64,000 nucleotides of DNA from Corynespora cassiicola (GCA_022059125.1 JAEUWY010000006.1:2790001-2854000), one strand, 5' to 3'; counted from the first letter of the stretch, positions 9,643 through 21,445 are shown. Notes: generated from the letters alone by a model not told the origin. Numbers and translations are program-made.

Positions 9643-12600
9643 ATGTCGACCATAACCGACTCCTCAGGGCTTATCACCAAGACGACGGTGATCCTCGACA
9701 AGCCATCTGACTGGGCCGATTGGCTCATGCTCCGCCGCGATAGGGCTGAGCAAAACGACGTCTGGGAACATTGCGATCCCAGCAAACCGCCACAAGACCT
9801 TGGGCCACAGCCTACGCGCCCGCGTCTTACCGACTTCAAGGAAAATGCGACTAGACACTCTCAGCTCGGGAAACAGGAGCAGGAAGACTATCACGATGCC
9901 CTTGATACGTTCAACTACGAATCTCCACAGTGGGAGAAGAAGAATCGCGCTCTCAAGGCGCTTGCCTCGGAGATCTTAGCTACGGTTGCGCAGCGCCACC
10001 TCTATCTCCTCAAGGACAGGACCACTGCTTACGACCGACTGACGACCCTGAAGCAACATCTCTGCCCCAGTGACAGGACCCGAGAGCGGGAACTGCAAAC
10101 GAAATACAGAGACCTGTTGAAGAGTCCACGGGGTCGCAGTATCGAGAAGTGGCTGGAAGAATGGATCACCATCACAGACCAATGCTCCGACCTCAGCATG
10201 GCGGAAGTTGCCGGTCTACGCGCACAGGAAGAGTTCCTCATTGCGGTGAAGCCGATCCAGGACTCCTGGGCCACCAACCAACTCGACAAACTTTACGATG
10301 CTCATGAGGACGGTGGAAGACTTCCGACAGTCCGAGACCTCATTGCGAGCTTCAGGAATTTCCATCGTCGAGTCAATCCAGTTGCATCTTCGCTTGGCAC
10401 ATTTGGCGCTTCTCTTCAGGCTGCACAGCCCGCGAGCGAGCAGCGAGAACGCGCACCCCAAGCCGCGAATCGAAGGAAACCAAAATGTCTGTGCGGAGAC
10501 TACCACTTCTACAGCGAATGCAAGATCATCCTGGCTATTCTAGCTCCAGAGCGAGTACCCATGGGGTCCAGAGTGGACCAAGCCAAGGAAGAAAAGGTCA
10601 AAGCGGCCCTCAAGAACCAGGATAAGAAACAAAGGATCCAAAGACTCGTAGAGGAAAGGCTAGGATCTAAGGTAGGTTCAAGTGCGGTGCAAACAGACAC
10701 TGTCGCTCGTTCGGTATCGACTCCATTCGCCATGGATGATGGTCGAGCGATAGAAGGTGTCCCCCACACGTACGCCCTTCAAGCTGTCGTGCTCTCAGCA
10801 GCAGTGAAGAAGGATCCACCCATTCCACACCTGATGAATCGATGGATTCTAGATCCCGGATCCAACATCCATGTGTGCAACACCAAAGAGTTTGGCTGGA
10901 AGACACTCAGAGAAGCCACAGACGGGGAGATTGTCTTTGCTGGAGGACAGGCCATGCGGATACAGGAATGGGGTGAAGTCATCCTAGAGGCTAAAGGCAC
11001 TTCCGGATCGTTGCCTGTACGCCTTACCATGGTTGCCTACGTGGAAGGGTTCTTTGCCAACATCCTAGGACTGTCGCGCTGTCGTTCCCAGGGCATACAT
11101 TTCGACTCAGGACGGGATTTGCTGTACCTGAAAACACCTCAGAATGTCTTTTGCCATCTGGACTTTGACAATGGCCACTGGTTAATTGACGCCAATCCAT
11201 CATCTCGACCTGAGCTCAGCTCACTCGCCGTCATGGCAGCACGCTTTCGACCCTCGGTCGACCCACGTCCGGTATTGAAGCTGACTGCACCCGAGGCCCA
11301 CCAGCTGCTGGGTCATCCAGGAGCAGAAGCAATCAAACATCTTGCTGACAATGTAGTTGGTGTGGAACTCGTGGGCCATGAACCGATACCGACCTGGACG
11401 AAGTGCAGAATCTGCATCGAGACGAAGATGCACCAGCTGATCTCTCGTCGCTCATCGTCCGACCCGGCGACACGGCCTTTCTATCGCATAGGCATAGATC
11501 TTGTCCAGCTCTGCCCAAGAGGGATAGACTGCTACAACGGCGACAAATACGGCCTGCACGCAGTGTGTGAGTACACCGAATGGCACGAAGCCACTACGCT
11601 AGCCACGAGGGCTCAGCATGTACTGGTACCCACACTCAAGGCACTCGTCGTTCGCATACAGCGCCAATACAACTACTGCGTTATCGTTCTTCGCATCGAC
11701 AACGACACCGGGTACGGCAACTACCTCTATGACGCCTGTCGCGCTGCAGGAATCAAGGTAGAGCCTCGCTCAGCCGATACACCCCAACAGAACGGCCACA
11801 CGGAGAAGGCTGGAGACACGCTCGTGAAGCGAATGAGAGCTCTCCACCTCGACTCTGGCCTTCCACAGAAGTTCGCCAACGAGCTCTTCGTCACTGGCGC
11901 ACATCTACAGAACGTGACTCCCATCGACAAGCTTGGGTTCAGATCCAGTTTTGAGGCAGTCCATAGCCGACCACCGTCGATTGCCCACTTTGCACCCATC
12001 GGTTGTAGAGCATATGTCCACCGCAAAGACCTCAAAAGAGCAGATCGATTGCGCTCCAGGGTACGACTTGGTTATCTTCTTGGGTACGAGTCCACCAACA
12101 TATTTCGGATTTGGGTCCCTGAGCTTGACCGCGTCGTGCGCACGCGAGATGTTGTGTTCGATCGATCGATTCTGTACAAGAACGATCATTCGGAGAAGGA
12201 GGACAAGCAAGACCTGCGCGAGGTAGTCAGCCTTCTGGATGTCGAGCAGGACCTCATCGACGCCACCACCGAGGATCTCATGATGCCTCTACCATCCGGC
12301 GATGCTGATGTCGACGAGCACATCCAAGAAGAAGTCGATGCGCAGATTGAGCAGGACATGACCGATCCGATCACGTATCCTACGCCAGACCCTTCACTCG
12401 CTGGTCTGAGAGGCTACCGAAGCACAGCAAGCGGTACTTTGACACCAAGAGGGACTGGACCTGTGAACAGGAACGATACGGCTAAAGCCACAGGGCCAAC
12501 TTCTTCGTACCAAGGTATGCGTTCAGCGACCGACTTACCAGGCTATGTACCGGATCGATACTCGAACAATGCTCCTCAAGCCTATTATCCAGGCATCGGC

Positions 12601-14454
12601 GATGTCCGCAACATCATTCAGGGCAGAAGAGAAAGGCGCCCAGCTCCACAAGCCGAGGGCATAACCACCTTTCCGCCACGAAGAAACCATAGGCGAGGCC
12701 ACACGCCGCCTCCGCCATCAACCGCAGCAGCCCACTATGCGACCTTCGCTGCTGCACTCACCCTCTCTCCACAGGTCCTGCGAGATCGCCTCGAGGAAGG
12801 CAAGAAGCTCCACAGAGACCAGCTCCCGTCTCCACCTAAGCGCTACAAGGACCTGGCGACCCACACGTTCGGGCCTGAGTTCGTCGAAGCGTCTAAGGTC
12901 GAGTTCGATGGCTGTTGGAAAAAGGAGTGCTTCGCTCGCACAGATCACGAGCCGGAGACCGCAGATGGTGAGATCCTGCCACTCATGTGGGTGTTCACCT
13001 ACAAATTCGACGAAGATGGATACCTGGCCAAGTTCAAGGCTCGGCTGGTTGTGAGAGGAGACCTCGACGCAGCGTTCGCGGATCCGTATGCCGCCACGCT
13101 CGCTATCAAGCACTTCCGCGCGCTTGTGGCCTTGGCAGCCGCATTCGGATTGTTGATGTTTCAGTATGACGTCAGCAACGCTTTCCTCAACGCCAAAGTA
13201 CTTCGCCGTCTCTTCGTCTGGACGCCAGAGGGGTTCAAGGGCGAGCACGGGAAGATACTGCTGCTTTGCCGCGCTTTGTATGGGCTGCGTGAAGCACCTC
13301 TTCTCTGGTACCAAGAGCTTCGCAGCACGCTACGCAAGCTCGGTCTTCAACCGGTAGACAACGCACCATGCGTTTGGACTAACAAGCACCTCATCGTCTT
13401 CTTCTACGTAGATGACATTGTGATTCTCGTGCACCCGAGCAACATACACGTGCACCAACAGTTTGAAGATAAGCTTCTAAGGATCTACGATATTAGAAAG
13501 CTCGGCCAACTCAAATGGTTTCTTGGCATGCGCGTTGTCCGAGATTGGGACACGCATCGCATTTGGCTCATCCAAGATTCATTCATCGACAAGGTTGCCG
13601 CCAGGTTCAAGCTGAGGTCCAGCACGAATACCTACTACCCCGACGTTCCATTGAAAGAGAATTGGTTACCAAAATCCACGGAACCGCAAAGCGAGTCCCG
13701 CACCAAGCTATACCAGCAGCTAGTCGGCTCGCTCGCTTACCTCGCGTCATTTACGCGCCCGGATGTCGCGCGCGCTCACTCTGTGCTGGCACGACACCTT
13801 CAGAATCCAGGACAAAAACACGTCGCTGCTGCCATCCACGTCTGGAGATACATCATCGGCACGCAGGTACTGGCAATCCAGGCGGACGGACGTGAGATTG
13901 ACACCAAAACCTTTTATGGCGCATCCGATGCTTCCTTTGCAGACGAGCCGGACACGCTTCGCAGCTCCGAGGGCTATGTGTTCATGCTCAGCGGCATGCC
14001 CATAGACTGGCGGGCAACTATACAACGTGCAGTCGTCAAGTCCACGACCGAGGCAGAAGTGGTATCCCTTGGCCACGCCGCTACCGAGCTAAGAGCCTGG
14101 GAGTTCTTCCTTCACGGCATACGCTTCGATTCCGGTCTTCTGCCTACCCTATATTGTGACAATCAGCAAACAGTCGGGATCGTCAACAAACCTTCAGACA
14201 GATACCAAACCCGTATGAAGCACGTTAATGTTGAAGTTTTTTGGGCTCGACAGGAAGTTGAGGGTGGTCGCCTTGCTGTACAATGGGTACCCACTACGAA
14301 GATGCTGGCAGACGGCTTCACCAAGATTCTTCCTCGACAGAAACATCGCGATTTCGTACATCAGGTTGGACTCGTTGATATTTCGCTCGAACTGGAAAAG
14401 GACTCTCTCATTGTCTCCCAGGGGCTTCCGGCAGACCTCACGAAATGGCAGTGA
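9643..14454 (+). CDS. Copia Gag-Pol polyprotein
   Basis: About 1603 residues from the ATG before STITDSSG; an in-frame ATG at 9553 would add 30 unlikely residues. Order: gag of the UBN2 kind with an unusual Cys/His knuckle (CLCGDYHFYSEC); aspartic protease (WILDPGSNIHVCN); pre-integrase HHCC zinc region (LGHPGAEAIKHL ... CRICIETK); integrase with D, D and E in IGIDLVQLC, LRIDNDTGYG and NGHTEKAG; reverse transcriptase with FQYDVSNAFLNA, LYGLREAPLLW and the active-site YVDD; RNase H (YGASDASFAD, STTEAEVVSL). All catalytic motifs are present and there is no stop or frameshift, so the element may be autonomous. Integrase before RT defines the Copia order. Confidence 0.95.
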   Translation: MSTITDSSGLITKTTVILDKPSDWADWLMLRRDRAEQNDVWEHCDPSKPPQDLGPQPTRPRLTDFKENATRHSQLGKQEQEDYHDALDTFNYESPQWEKKNRALKALASEILATVAQRHLYLLKDRTTAYDRLTTLKQHLCPSDRTRERELQTKYRDLLKSPRGRSIEKWLEEWITITDQCSDLSMAEVAGLRAQEEFLIAVKPIQDSWATNQLDKLYDAHEDGGRLPTVRDLIASFRNFHRRVNPVASSLGTFGASLQAAQPASEQRERAPQAANRRKPKCLCGDYHFYSECKIILAILAPERVPMGSRVDQAKEEKVKAALKNQDKKQRIQRLVEERLGSKVGSSAVQTDTVARSVSTPFAMDDGRAIEGVPHTYALQAVVLSAAVKKDPPIPHLMNRWILDPGSNIHVCNTKEFGWKTLREATDGEIVFAGGQAMRIQEWGEVILEAKGTSGSLPVRLTMVAYVEGFFANILGLSRCRSQGIHFDSGRDLLYLKTPQNVFCHLDFDNGHWLIDANPSSRPELSSLAVMAARFRPSVDPRPVLKLTAPEAHQLLGHPGAEAIKHLADNVVGVELVGHEPIPTWTKCRICIETKMHQLISRRSSSDPATRPFYRIGIDLVQLCPRGIDCYNGDKYGLHAVCEYTEWHEATTLATRAQHVLVPTLKALVVRIQRQYNYCVIVLRIDNDTGYGNYLYDACRAAGIKVEPRSADTPQQNGHTEKAGDTLVKRMRALHLDSGLPQKFANELFVTGAHLQNVTPIDKLGFRSSFEAVHSRPPSIAHFAPIGCRAYVHRKDLKRADRLRSRVRLGYLLGYESTNIFRIWVPELDRVVRTRDVVFDRSILYKNDHSEKEDKQDLREVVSLLDVEQDLIDATTEDLMMPLPSGDADVDEHIQEEVDAQIEQDMTDPITYPTPDPSLAGLRGYRSTASGTLTPRGTGPVNRNDTAKATGPTSSYQGMRSATDLPGYVPDRYSNNAPQAYYPGIGDVRNIIQGRRERRPAPQAEGITTFPPRRNHRRGHTPPPPSTAAAHYATFAAALTLSPQVLRDRLEEGKKLHRDQLPSPPKRYKDLATHTFGPEFVEASKVEFDGCWKKECFARTDHEPETADGEILPLMWVFTYKFDEDGYLAKFKARLVVRGDLDAAFADPYAATLAIKHFRALVALAAAFGLLMFQYDVSNAFLNAKVLRRLFVWTPEGFKGEHGKILLLCRALYGLREAPLLWYQELRSTLRKLGLQPVDNAPCVWTNKHLIVFFYVDDIVILVHPSNIHVHQQFEDKLLRIYDIRKLGQLKWFLGMRVVRDWDTHRIWLIQDSFIDKVAARFKLRSSTNTYYPDVPLKENWLPKSTEPQSESRTKLYQQLVGSLAYLASFTRPDVARAHSVLARHLQNPGQKHVAAAIHVWRYIIGTQVLAIQADGREIDTKTFYGASDASFADEPDTLRSSEGYVFMLSGMPIDWRATIQRAVVKSTTEAEVVSLGHAATELRAWEFFLHGIRFDSGLLPTLYCDNQQTVGIVNKPSDRYQTRMKHVNVEVFWARQEVEGGRLAVQWVPTTKMLADGFTKILPRQKHRDFVHQVGLVDISLELEKDSLIVSQGLPADLTKWQ

Positions 14455-14568
14455 GTACATGGAACGCCACGGATTGCATATCCAACATTCATTACTGTTT
14501 AAACTGCTTCTCTGCATTGATTTTAGCTTTCACACAGCTTTCCACATTCGCTTCAAGCTGGGGGGGTG

Positions 14569-14729
14569 TGTTGGCCTTCACGTGACTAGCATAGTTGTGG
14601 TATGTTTGCTTTTGGTATATGAAACCTACCATCCCACGCACATCAGACAGACCCTAGTCCATGGAGGATATAAGTACAGAGCGGTAGTTATCTATAGCAA
14701 TCAACTCAGTCTTCATTCTTCTTCCCCAC
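14569..14729 (+). repeat. Copia 3' LTR
   Basis: Starts TGTTGGCC and ends TTCCCCAC, directly followed by the GTATA target duplication. It has six differences from the 5' LTR. Confidence 0.93.
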
Positions 14730-14952
14730 GTATATACTATAGAAAATATAAAGCCACTCATAGATTCTGGGCTCGATAAAAAGGCGCTATGAATGATATA
14801 TTATGTGATGTGAGCACTAACGTGGCACGATCATTCGCGATCGCCTAGCATTACGGGGAGAGAATTCTCCAAGACCTAGCCATCAACATTAGCCAGCAGC
14901 GAGTTCTACCTTGCAGCTTTGAATATAGAGTAATGATTCAGATTGCCATATT

Positions 14953-15585
14953 TTACAGCACCTTTCTCAACAGAACTTTCAGAAATCCTTCCGTTTTTGC
15001 CTCTTCCTTTGGAAAGAACTTCCCCATAGATCTTGTGTATCTTCTCAGAGCTTTCATTGAGGGGAACATAGGTGGTTTGTCACCTGTTCGTCTGGCATCG
15101 ATTAAATCAACAATATTCACATGTACTCTAGAAAGCTTCTGGCTCTATACTTAGTTCCTTCACGTATATCTTATATTAATCATGCTTACCTTTCTGCATT
15201 GCGTGATAGAACCAATGTTTTCTCTGATACCCAGTTCTAGGCAAAGGCTTTGCCAATTTTGAAGTCTAGAGGCATCGTTTCCAAAATAGACTGCAAATTC
15301 TGATCTGAAACATTCAGCTCTCATCTTCGAAAATCTCTTAGAGCCGGGTCGCCATCGCATGTGCTGCGCTAGACGAAAGAATTCGTTGCTGACAGGTGCT
15401 GATGGATCAGGCTCAAAGCCTGGGAATTTTCCAAAAAATGTATTTTTGGTCATCTTTGAGCCCGTTATACCGATTTTCATGCACAAGGCTTTGTTGTATG
15501 GGAATATCTTTGCTCTCACAAAGCTAGTTCCACTTTGTGTTAGATTGCAGAGAAGCATGCGATGAATAGCCGGATGATGACACAC
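14953..15585 (-). CDS. Conserved fungal protein of unknown function, two exons
   Basis: Exon 1 (15585-15190) and exon 2 (15135-14953) join across a 54 bp intron (GTAAGC...GAAG), giving up to 192 residues. The recognisable core starts at FFGKFPGFEPDPSAP. It continues through FFRLAQHMRWRPGSKRF, YFGNDASRLQNWQSLCLELGI and VHVNIVDLIDARRTG to a basic C-terminus. Many ascomycete proteins share this compact module, often in multicopy families; I know no function for it. The start is uncertain: MTKNTFF or an upstream ATG up to 15585. The frame is intact across both exons, so the gene is probably functional. Confidence 0.72.
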
Positions 15586-16370
15586 ACTAGAGCAACGTCA
15601 GCTGCCCCACCTATTGTCCAGGCTCAAGAATTGTATCTCTAAAAAGCAATATAAACATCTACGTCATTGATGCTGCATGCGCAAAAGGGGAGATACCAAT
15701 ACAGTGACTGAATCATGACAGCAGCGATGCCTGCTTATCGTATGCACCCTTCATCCTCCTCAGGATCTAGATCCTTGATCACGGTGCCTATCCACAATTG
15801 ATAGCAAACTAGGGGAAATCGACGATGTGTGACTGCGTGTCACAAACCTCTATTGGCTGCGTGTCACAAACCTCTATTGGCTGCGTCGAATGCGGAGTAT
15901 CACTCTTCGCTATCATCGAACGTCAACTTCTAGACTAAAAAAGTCGTAGATATCCTTTGCGTTGATTTCAACTCAATGAGACACCCTGAAGGTAGTTTCA
16001 GGTGGAACTTTCTGGACGTGCTTTGCTTGGCACCCCATGGTTCAGTGATTCAAAACCATCCACGCTAATGAGGGGCCCTTCATGGTTGCACAGCAGATAC
16101 AAGGCACCAATAGAACTCCGCCGAGAGAAAACTTTTTATCCATGCATAATCTACCCCTCACAACTAAAAGAAAACCTCGAACATGTTGAAAAAGGGCATT
16201 ATTAGCCAAGCTTGAAGGGGTGCGTTGTATTTGCTTCAGCTTCAACCTTCATCGACAGCCTGAATGTAAACGGAAAATTGTTTTTCAGACCTATTAATAA
16301 ATTGAAAAGGTAGCCATTTATCAACATTTTACCGAACAGAAATGAGTAACACATGCATTGCTGGACCTGA
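15586..16370. other. Intergenic with a short tandem duplication
   Basis: No gene seen. The only structure found is the 24 bp tandem duplication at 15833-15886, listed separately. Confidence 0.5.
15833..15886. repeat. Two perfect 24 bp direct repeats plus a partial third
   Basis: The unit CTGCGTGTCACAAACCTCTA plus TTGG occurs at 15833-15856 and 15857-15880 without mismatch. CTGCGT starts a third unit. Confidence 0.9.
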
Positions 16371-17575
16371 ATGCACATACATGATTCAATCCACCAAATT
16401 GAGCAATTCTGTAGTTGTACAGTCGACTATACAGGGAAACACGGAAAACGGGGAAAAAAAGGAAAAATCTCATCTCCTAATGAATCTCACGCATCTGCGT
16501 TGATCAAAGATTTCCTGCTGGAAAACAGCCGAGCATTTCGGGAACTCACAGAGCTTCGAACAAAGGTATGTTGAAAGCTATAAATTATAAGCCACTACTG
16601 ACATTCTGCGAGGGATGGCAGGCTACCGGAAGCGATCGATATTTTCAAGACCGTCGTGACAAGGCTGATGATGCCGATGAGAAGCAAGTGCGGGGCTTTT
16701 TTACCATGACATGCGAAATAGGCGATGAACTGGACAAGGCGACATCTGTCATAACTTTCGCAGCAAGTGGTGGGAACGGTCGTCCCAGAATCTTGGATAT
16801 GGGCATGGCTCCCGGCGGATTCACTGCCACCGTGCTCAAAAAGCATCCTGCAACTATAGTAAGAGGCATGACCTTGCCAGTAGATGTCGGAGGCTTGCAA
16901 GTCATGGTGCCACATTGGAGTACGGACCACAGAGTCCAAATAAAATTGGTTGACATCACGATGCTGGCGGATGAAATGGGGGCCCCAGCAACATCCATCC
17001 TTGTCGCACATCCAGACTCTGCGCACTTCTCCTCAGAGAGGCCATTCTTGGACGAAAAATTTGATCTCATTTTCTGTGGTGCGGCTGTCAAGCGCGCACA
17101 CCCTCGCGCAGACTATCGTGAGTCCCGAGAGCGGCTCCGTCTAACAATCAGTCAACTTGTCGTCGCGCTCCAGCGCATCCGCGAAAATGGGTCTCTAGTG
17201 GTATTGTTGCACAAGCCAGAGTCATGGAATACCATGGAGTTGATCAACATGTTCACGCGTTTTTCTAATGTGTGTCTCTTCAAACTGAGAAGAAGGCATG
17301 CGATTCGCTCCTCCTTTTATATGGTAGCGACCAAAATCTATCCCCAAACAGAAGCAGCTCAATCAGTTATTCACAAATGGAAGACCCAGTGGGATATTGC
17401 CACATTCCAGACGGACAGTGCTCTATCGGCCCTCGTTCATGTTTCGGAAGACCATGTTCACGACATGTTGGCGGAGTTTGGACCCCAGTTTATTGGTCTT
17501 GCGACCCCAATCTGGAAATTTCAAGCCTCTAAGCTGAGAAGAGCTCCATTCCTGATGAAGGGTGAGGTTGAATGA
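16371..17575 (+). CDS. FtsJ-like SAM-dependent methyltransferase
   Basis: Exon 1 (16371-16565) and exon 2 (16613-17575) join across a 47 bp GTATGT...GAG intron with branch-like CTGAC, giving about 385 residues. The splice links FRELTELRTK to GWQATGSDRYFQDRR, as in the fungal family. The SAM-binding motif is ILDMGMAPGGFTATVL. A later FDLIFCGAAV segment fits the acidic-turn strand, and a C-terminal SFYMVATKIYP strand follows. FtsJ enzymes methylate RNA (rRNA, tRNA or cap ribose). The fungal branch to which this belongs is uncharacterised, so the substrate is unknown. The first exon's start is uncertain: an overlapping frame from the ATG at 16341 looks equally natural, and a further 5' intron is possible. 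Confidence 0.82.
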
Positions 17576-17846
17576 TAAGAATTCACCATTACGACAAGCT
17601 GTGCAAAGGGGAAAAACATCCAAACATCTCCGTTCTTCATTCTATCCCATTGTCAATTTAATGGAATGCTACAAAATCATTACTTAATTATTTTATACTA
17701 GAAACTACACATCTACAAGCGTCTTGAGATGCATATGCTTGCTATTTGGTGTATGTATGGATTCTAACCTCTTCTGAGCATTCAACATCAAAACAATCAT
17801 GATGAATTGGGGAGCATAGAATTTCATCCTTTCTCTCGTATCATGC

Positions 17847-18475
17847 TTAGTTCTCTGAATCGATCGCTTCCATCTGGTTCAAGACCTTTTCGCGATATTC
17901 TAGGTTCTCCTTCCATTTGCAAAGCTTGACTTGTTGTTTCCATATCTCTTCTTGTTCCAACTTGATTTGCTTGTGTTGCTTGTTCTGTTCCAGTATCTTA
18001 GATGGAAGCTCTTCGTTCAGTTGCGCAACACTCTGTTGAGTAATTTACGTGATGTTCTCCCCGATCCAACACCCATTCTTGTTCTGTGTCATTAGTGCCA
18101 GAATCAAGCTCACTAGCGCACCATCAATGAGATAGCCTATAAATAAGTCGCTCTCAAATGTCTTCTCATCAAGTGTCGCACTTGAATCGGGAAGTTTTAT
18201 CTGGATACACTGAGGCACTCCAATGTATTCGAAGTCCCTCAAGAAGTCATCACACAGATCATCTTCATCGAAACGAAGAATGTCCTGGTTCTCCTCTTTG
18301 ATGTCGAGAACTGCTTGCACATACTCCATTTTTCCATGCCGATATGCAGTGCCAATTGCATGACCGCATCTTCTGAGACTGTGTTGTGCTCCTTCCCTTG
18401 AGGAGGCTCTTTTCCGCTTCTATTTTCAGTCTTCATTCTTCGATTTTGGTTTTTAACTTTGGTCTTTAGCTCCAT
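17847..18475 (-). pseudogene. Broken coiled-coil protein gene
   Basis: Three minus-strand pieces: MELKTKVKNQNRR ... (18475 to about 18330), MEYVQAVLDIKEENQDIL ... (18329-18048) and a Gln/Lys/Glu-rich coiled coil ending NQMEAIDSEN at 17847. The first two are out of frame with each other (frameshift or unrecognised intron). The last two are in one frame, separated only by TAA at 18045, which would be CAA before a CpA-to-TpA change. I do not recognise the family. The tail is paralogous to the remnant at 320-620. Confidence 0.55.
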
Positions 18476-20532
18476 TTTCTATCCCCTGCAATGCGGCACA
18501 GTGGCCAATAACGACTTTCCAATGGGGGCGCTCAACAGTTGAGCCGCCACAAGCCGTCGTTTTATCCCTCAAACGCTTTGGTGATGATCATCCAACCCAA
18601 CTGCGCCTCACTCGAGCCGAGTTCATGAGATCACACCCAACAATTTGATACAAGCGCCAGGATTCCGCCAAGAGCGCCAAGGCTTTGTATCTACCCTGCA
18701 TGTCTTGACAAGTTGGCTTCACGTTGATCTTCGTTTTCGAATATTGGACTGTGAACTATCTTTCAAAGACATATCGCTCATTTTATGATGAGGGAGACGG
18801 AAAAGGAAAGCAGAAGCAGGACAGTTCTGAGCTTCATAGATTCAGGATCGACTGGAATGCAGCTAGAGGATGTGAGGCGAGTCGGAGGCACAAGTGCATA
18901 TCAGATTGTAGGCTATACGTGCTATGTTTGTTGAGCTTAGTGCCGGGGCTATAAAATCGCAGCGTTAGCAGTGGTGGAGCAGAGCTTTAGGTATGGCAGC
19001 GGCGAAGTCGCTTGTGGCAAGGGGCAGCAAGGCACCATGGAGAATGGTGCGTTAGTTGGAGAAATTGAGGAATGTGAAAATGGATAGGGCTGTGTAAGTG
19101 TGTTGGGAGCACAATAGCGGGCCCTGATATCAGCCTATCTGGTACTATATGGCGACCGACAGTCCGTCAAATAAAGATAATGATGAACTGCCTTCGCTCT
19201 TTTACGATACCTTCGTATCCGTTATTTTGATGAAATCAAGGCCATTCACAAGAAATCGCTTACGTGTCTTATATCATGGCCATACCGTCCGAAGGGAATG
19301 GCCTCTACCATGCGTTAACTGCACATCTCGCTCATCCATAGCTATAGAAGGATCGCCACCTTCACGATTTCAATCTGCTATCACAAAGCTCCCCTTAAAT
19401 AAGCCTTCCTTCAATATTCCGAGTAAGCTAACCTATATCCTCTCTACTTGCCAATAGAAGTACTCCAACCATCGCTGTTTTCTTCAGCAGCAAGCGCGCA
19501 AGTAGACAAACAGAAAAAATTACTTCTAAGTTCTTCCATTTCATTGTCCAAATTTTGGATTGCATTCGTAAAGTTCTAAGTGGCGCAAACGTTATTAAAG
19601 CGTGCGTTTTTCTTGTCTGCTTCGTAGGCGGTGAAACTTTTCTCTTCATTAAATGGAAAACGGTATGTACAGTCTCCACCCGAAAAGCAGAACGATCCTC
19701 ATGTACTCTTCCCGCTTGAATCACGATTTATAAGATATCGGATCGAGAAGCTGTGGCTGGGAATTTCTTAGCAGAATGAGCACCGGACAGCAAATTTGTC
19801 CAATGTCCACCATTGCGTGTACAGAGAGGGGCAAAACGGTCTATCACTCGCTCGTATTTTGTCGCGCGCGCTCAAGAGTCGCAGACGGTTGCAAAAGGAT
19901 AGTATGCGTCGTAGGGAACGCCTTACGTCAGCTTTTTGATGGCCCTCCTGTGGATACTCGAAATATAGAGAATGACTGAGAGGTCCACGGTGAACCTCTC
20001 CTCTGCACGAGGTCGTTGACAGAGTAGCGCGGAGGGCCATGCAAGGGGGCCTGCTATTTTCGCCAATCTTGCCGCCGGGGTCGTCCAATCACATCAACCA
20101 TTGCGTGCATAGGCCACCGCTCCAGGATATTCACTTGTCGACGCACAAGCACAGACCATGTTTACCGCTTGCGGCTTGGAGGCGGACCGTAAGGCCTATC
20201 GCAGTATTGCTGGGGTCCGTTCTAGTCCTGACTTATATATTGAGACGCTGTGGCAGAAGAACAAATCGAATGCTTTCCTTGCTTTTGCCCCTCTCATTTG
20301 TTATGCTGCTGATTTTTCTTGTCAGAGCTTTTGCCATGCATCATAGTAGTAAAACGTAGAACTTTCATCAAATTCTCAAGTATCCGGGAAGAAACAAAAT
20401 AGCTTTAGGTGAATACCGGACCGTTAGGCCTATAATTAGAAGTCGCTGCGCCGCATCGCAAGGGACACAGATTGGACCATAAACGAAAAAACTGAAAAAC
20501 CAAAATTGAAGACTGAAATAGAAACATTCCTG
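18476..20532. other. Two-kilobase gene-free stretch
   Basis: Short frames on both strands show no recognisable domain. I see no repeat shared with the rest of the window. Confidence 0.4.
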
Positions 20533-20641
20533 TCGCACTTTTGAGTGCTTGGGTGGGTGGTCTCATATTGTGAAAAGTTGGTGTATTCTTCTTGGTTGCA
20601 CCCTAGCCTGGCTATCTAACAGGAACCGCACGGCAAGCTTA
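20533..20641. repeat. 109 bp repeat shared with 61453-61561 (inverted)
   Basis: From TCGCACTTTTGAGTGC to GGCAAGCTTA the sequence is nearly identical to the reverse complement of 61453-61561, with only a few differences. At 61 kb the repeat directly abuts a truncated Mutator-type transposase fragment, so it is probably the end of a non-autonomous Mutator-like element. Both copies stop matching at the same AAGCTTA edge. Confidence 0.8.
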
Positions 20642-21445
20642 GTAATGCAGTCCATCCTGGCGTGCGACAATTCCTCATTATAGAAGCTCGGCGCTTCGAA
20701 ACCTGCAGCTTGCTTTACTGCGCCATGAAGAGAAGCAGCTTAACGTCTGTGTATAGACTTGGGACATCGTCGTGACACGTGATTGTGATGTTTTAGACTG
20801 ACACAATTACTGATTGTAACATCCCTCACCACGTAGCGAGAAGTTGTTGACTTATGACACACACCTAGTTGAATCCCAGGTCACGTGATGTGACAGCTCA
20901 TCACAAACACTGATGAGCCGTCCCCAAAGCACCCCCTTAGCTATCAACCTGTATATAGAGGTCTCTAGCTTGTAGATAGAACAATCATTGCGTCTTCTTC
21001 TCATTTTCCAACAGAAGTACTTCCTAGCGAGAAAATCACGGGTATTGACAATATTCAAAACTCATGCTATTCTAATTACTTAAATATTACAGTCACGTAA
21101 GGTAGAAGTATCTTGAGTTAATATTTTTTTCTATATAGCGAAATACTCTGCGTAGCAAGACACTACAACAACTTCTTAACACAACAAAGCCCGCAGCTAT
21201 ACGAAGCATTAAACATTTCTAGAAAAGTACCTTGAAACTCATGCACATTGTTAAAAGCAGCATAGCTGTTATAGCTGCTAATATAAAACTCGCTGCCTAA
21301 AGCTCGACTGCAGTATGTCTCAGTTGTTCTTTAGAATCGGTGCCGCGATGTTTCTTGCACATATTACGCAATTTCAAAGAGAATTGGCCGTGCTGAAATT
21401 CGAAGTCGCCCACACTTCACGTTTCATAGCAATATCCCCCAATCA
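20642..21445. other. Intergenic; possible solo LTR
   Basis: From TGTAACATCC at 20815 there is an LTR-like stretch with a TATA-like TGTATATAGAGG near 20950. I could not fix its right end or a target duplication. No gene seen. Confidence 0.3.

Larger units (their letters stand above)
9104..14729 (+). mobile_element. Complete Ty1/Copia LTR retrotransposon
   Basis: The element is 5626 bp with 161 bp LTRs, flanked by the 5 bp duplication GTATA (9099-9103 and 14730-14734). A primer-binding site lies just inside the 5' LTR. A purine-rich tract (AAGCTGGGGGGGTG) precedes the 3' LTR. One long uninterrupted gag-pol frame lies between. The LTRs differ at 6 of 161 positions (about 4%). Because LTRs are identical at insertion, the copy is fairly young, yet not brand new. 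Confidence 0.95.

Noticed and set aside
15833..15886. Possible CRISPR-like or satellite array
   Set aside because: Only two full 24 bp units with no spacers; a simple tandem duplication.
20815..21080. Solo gypsy-type LTR
   Set aside because: Start and TATA-like box are suggestive, but neither the end nor a target duplication could be fixed, so it is kept only as a remark.
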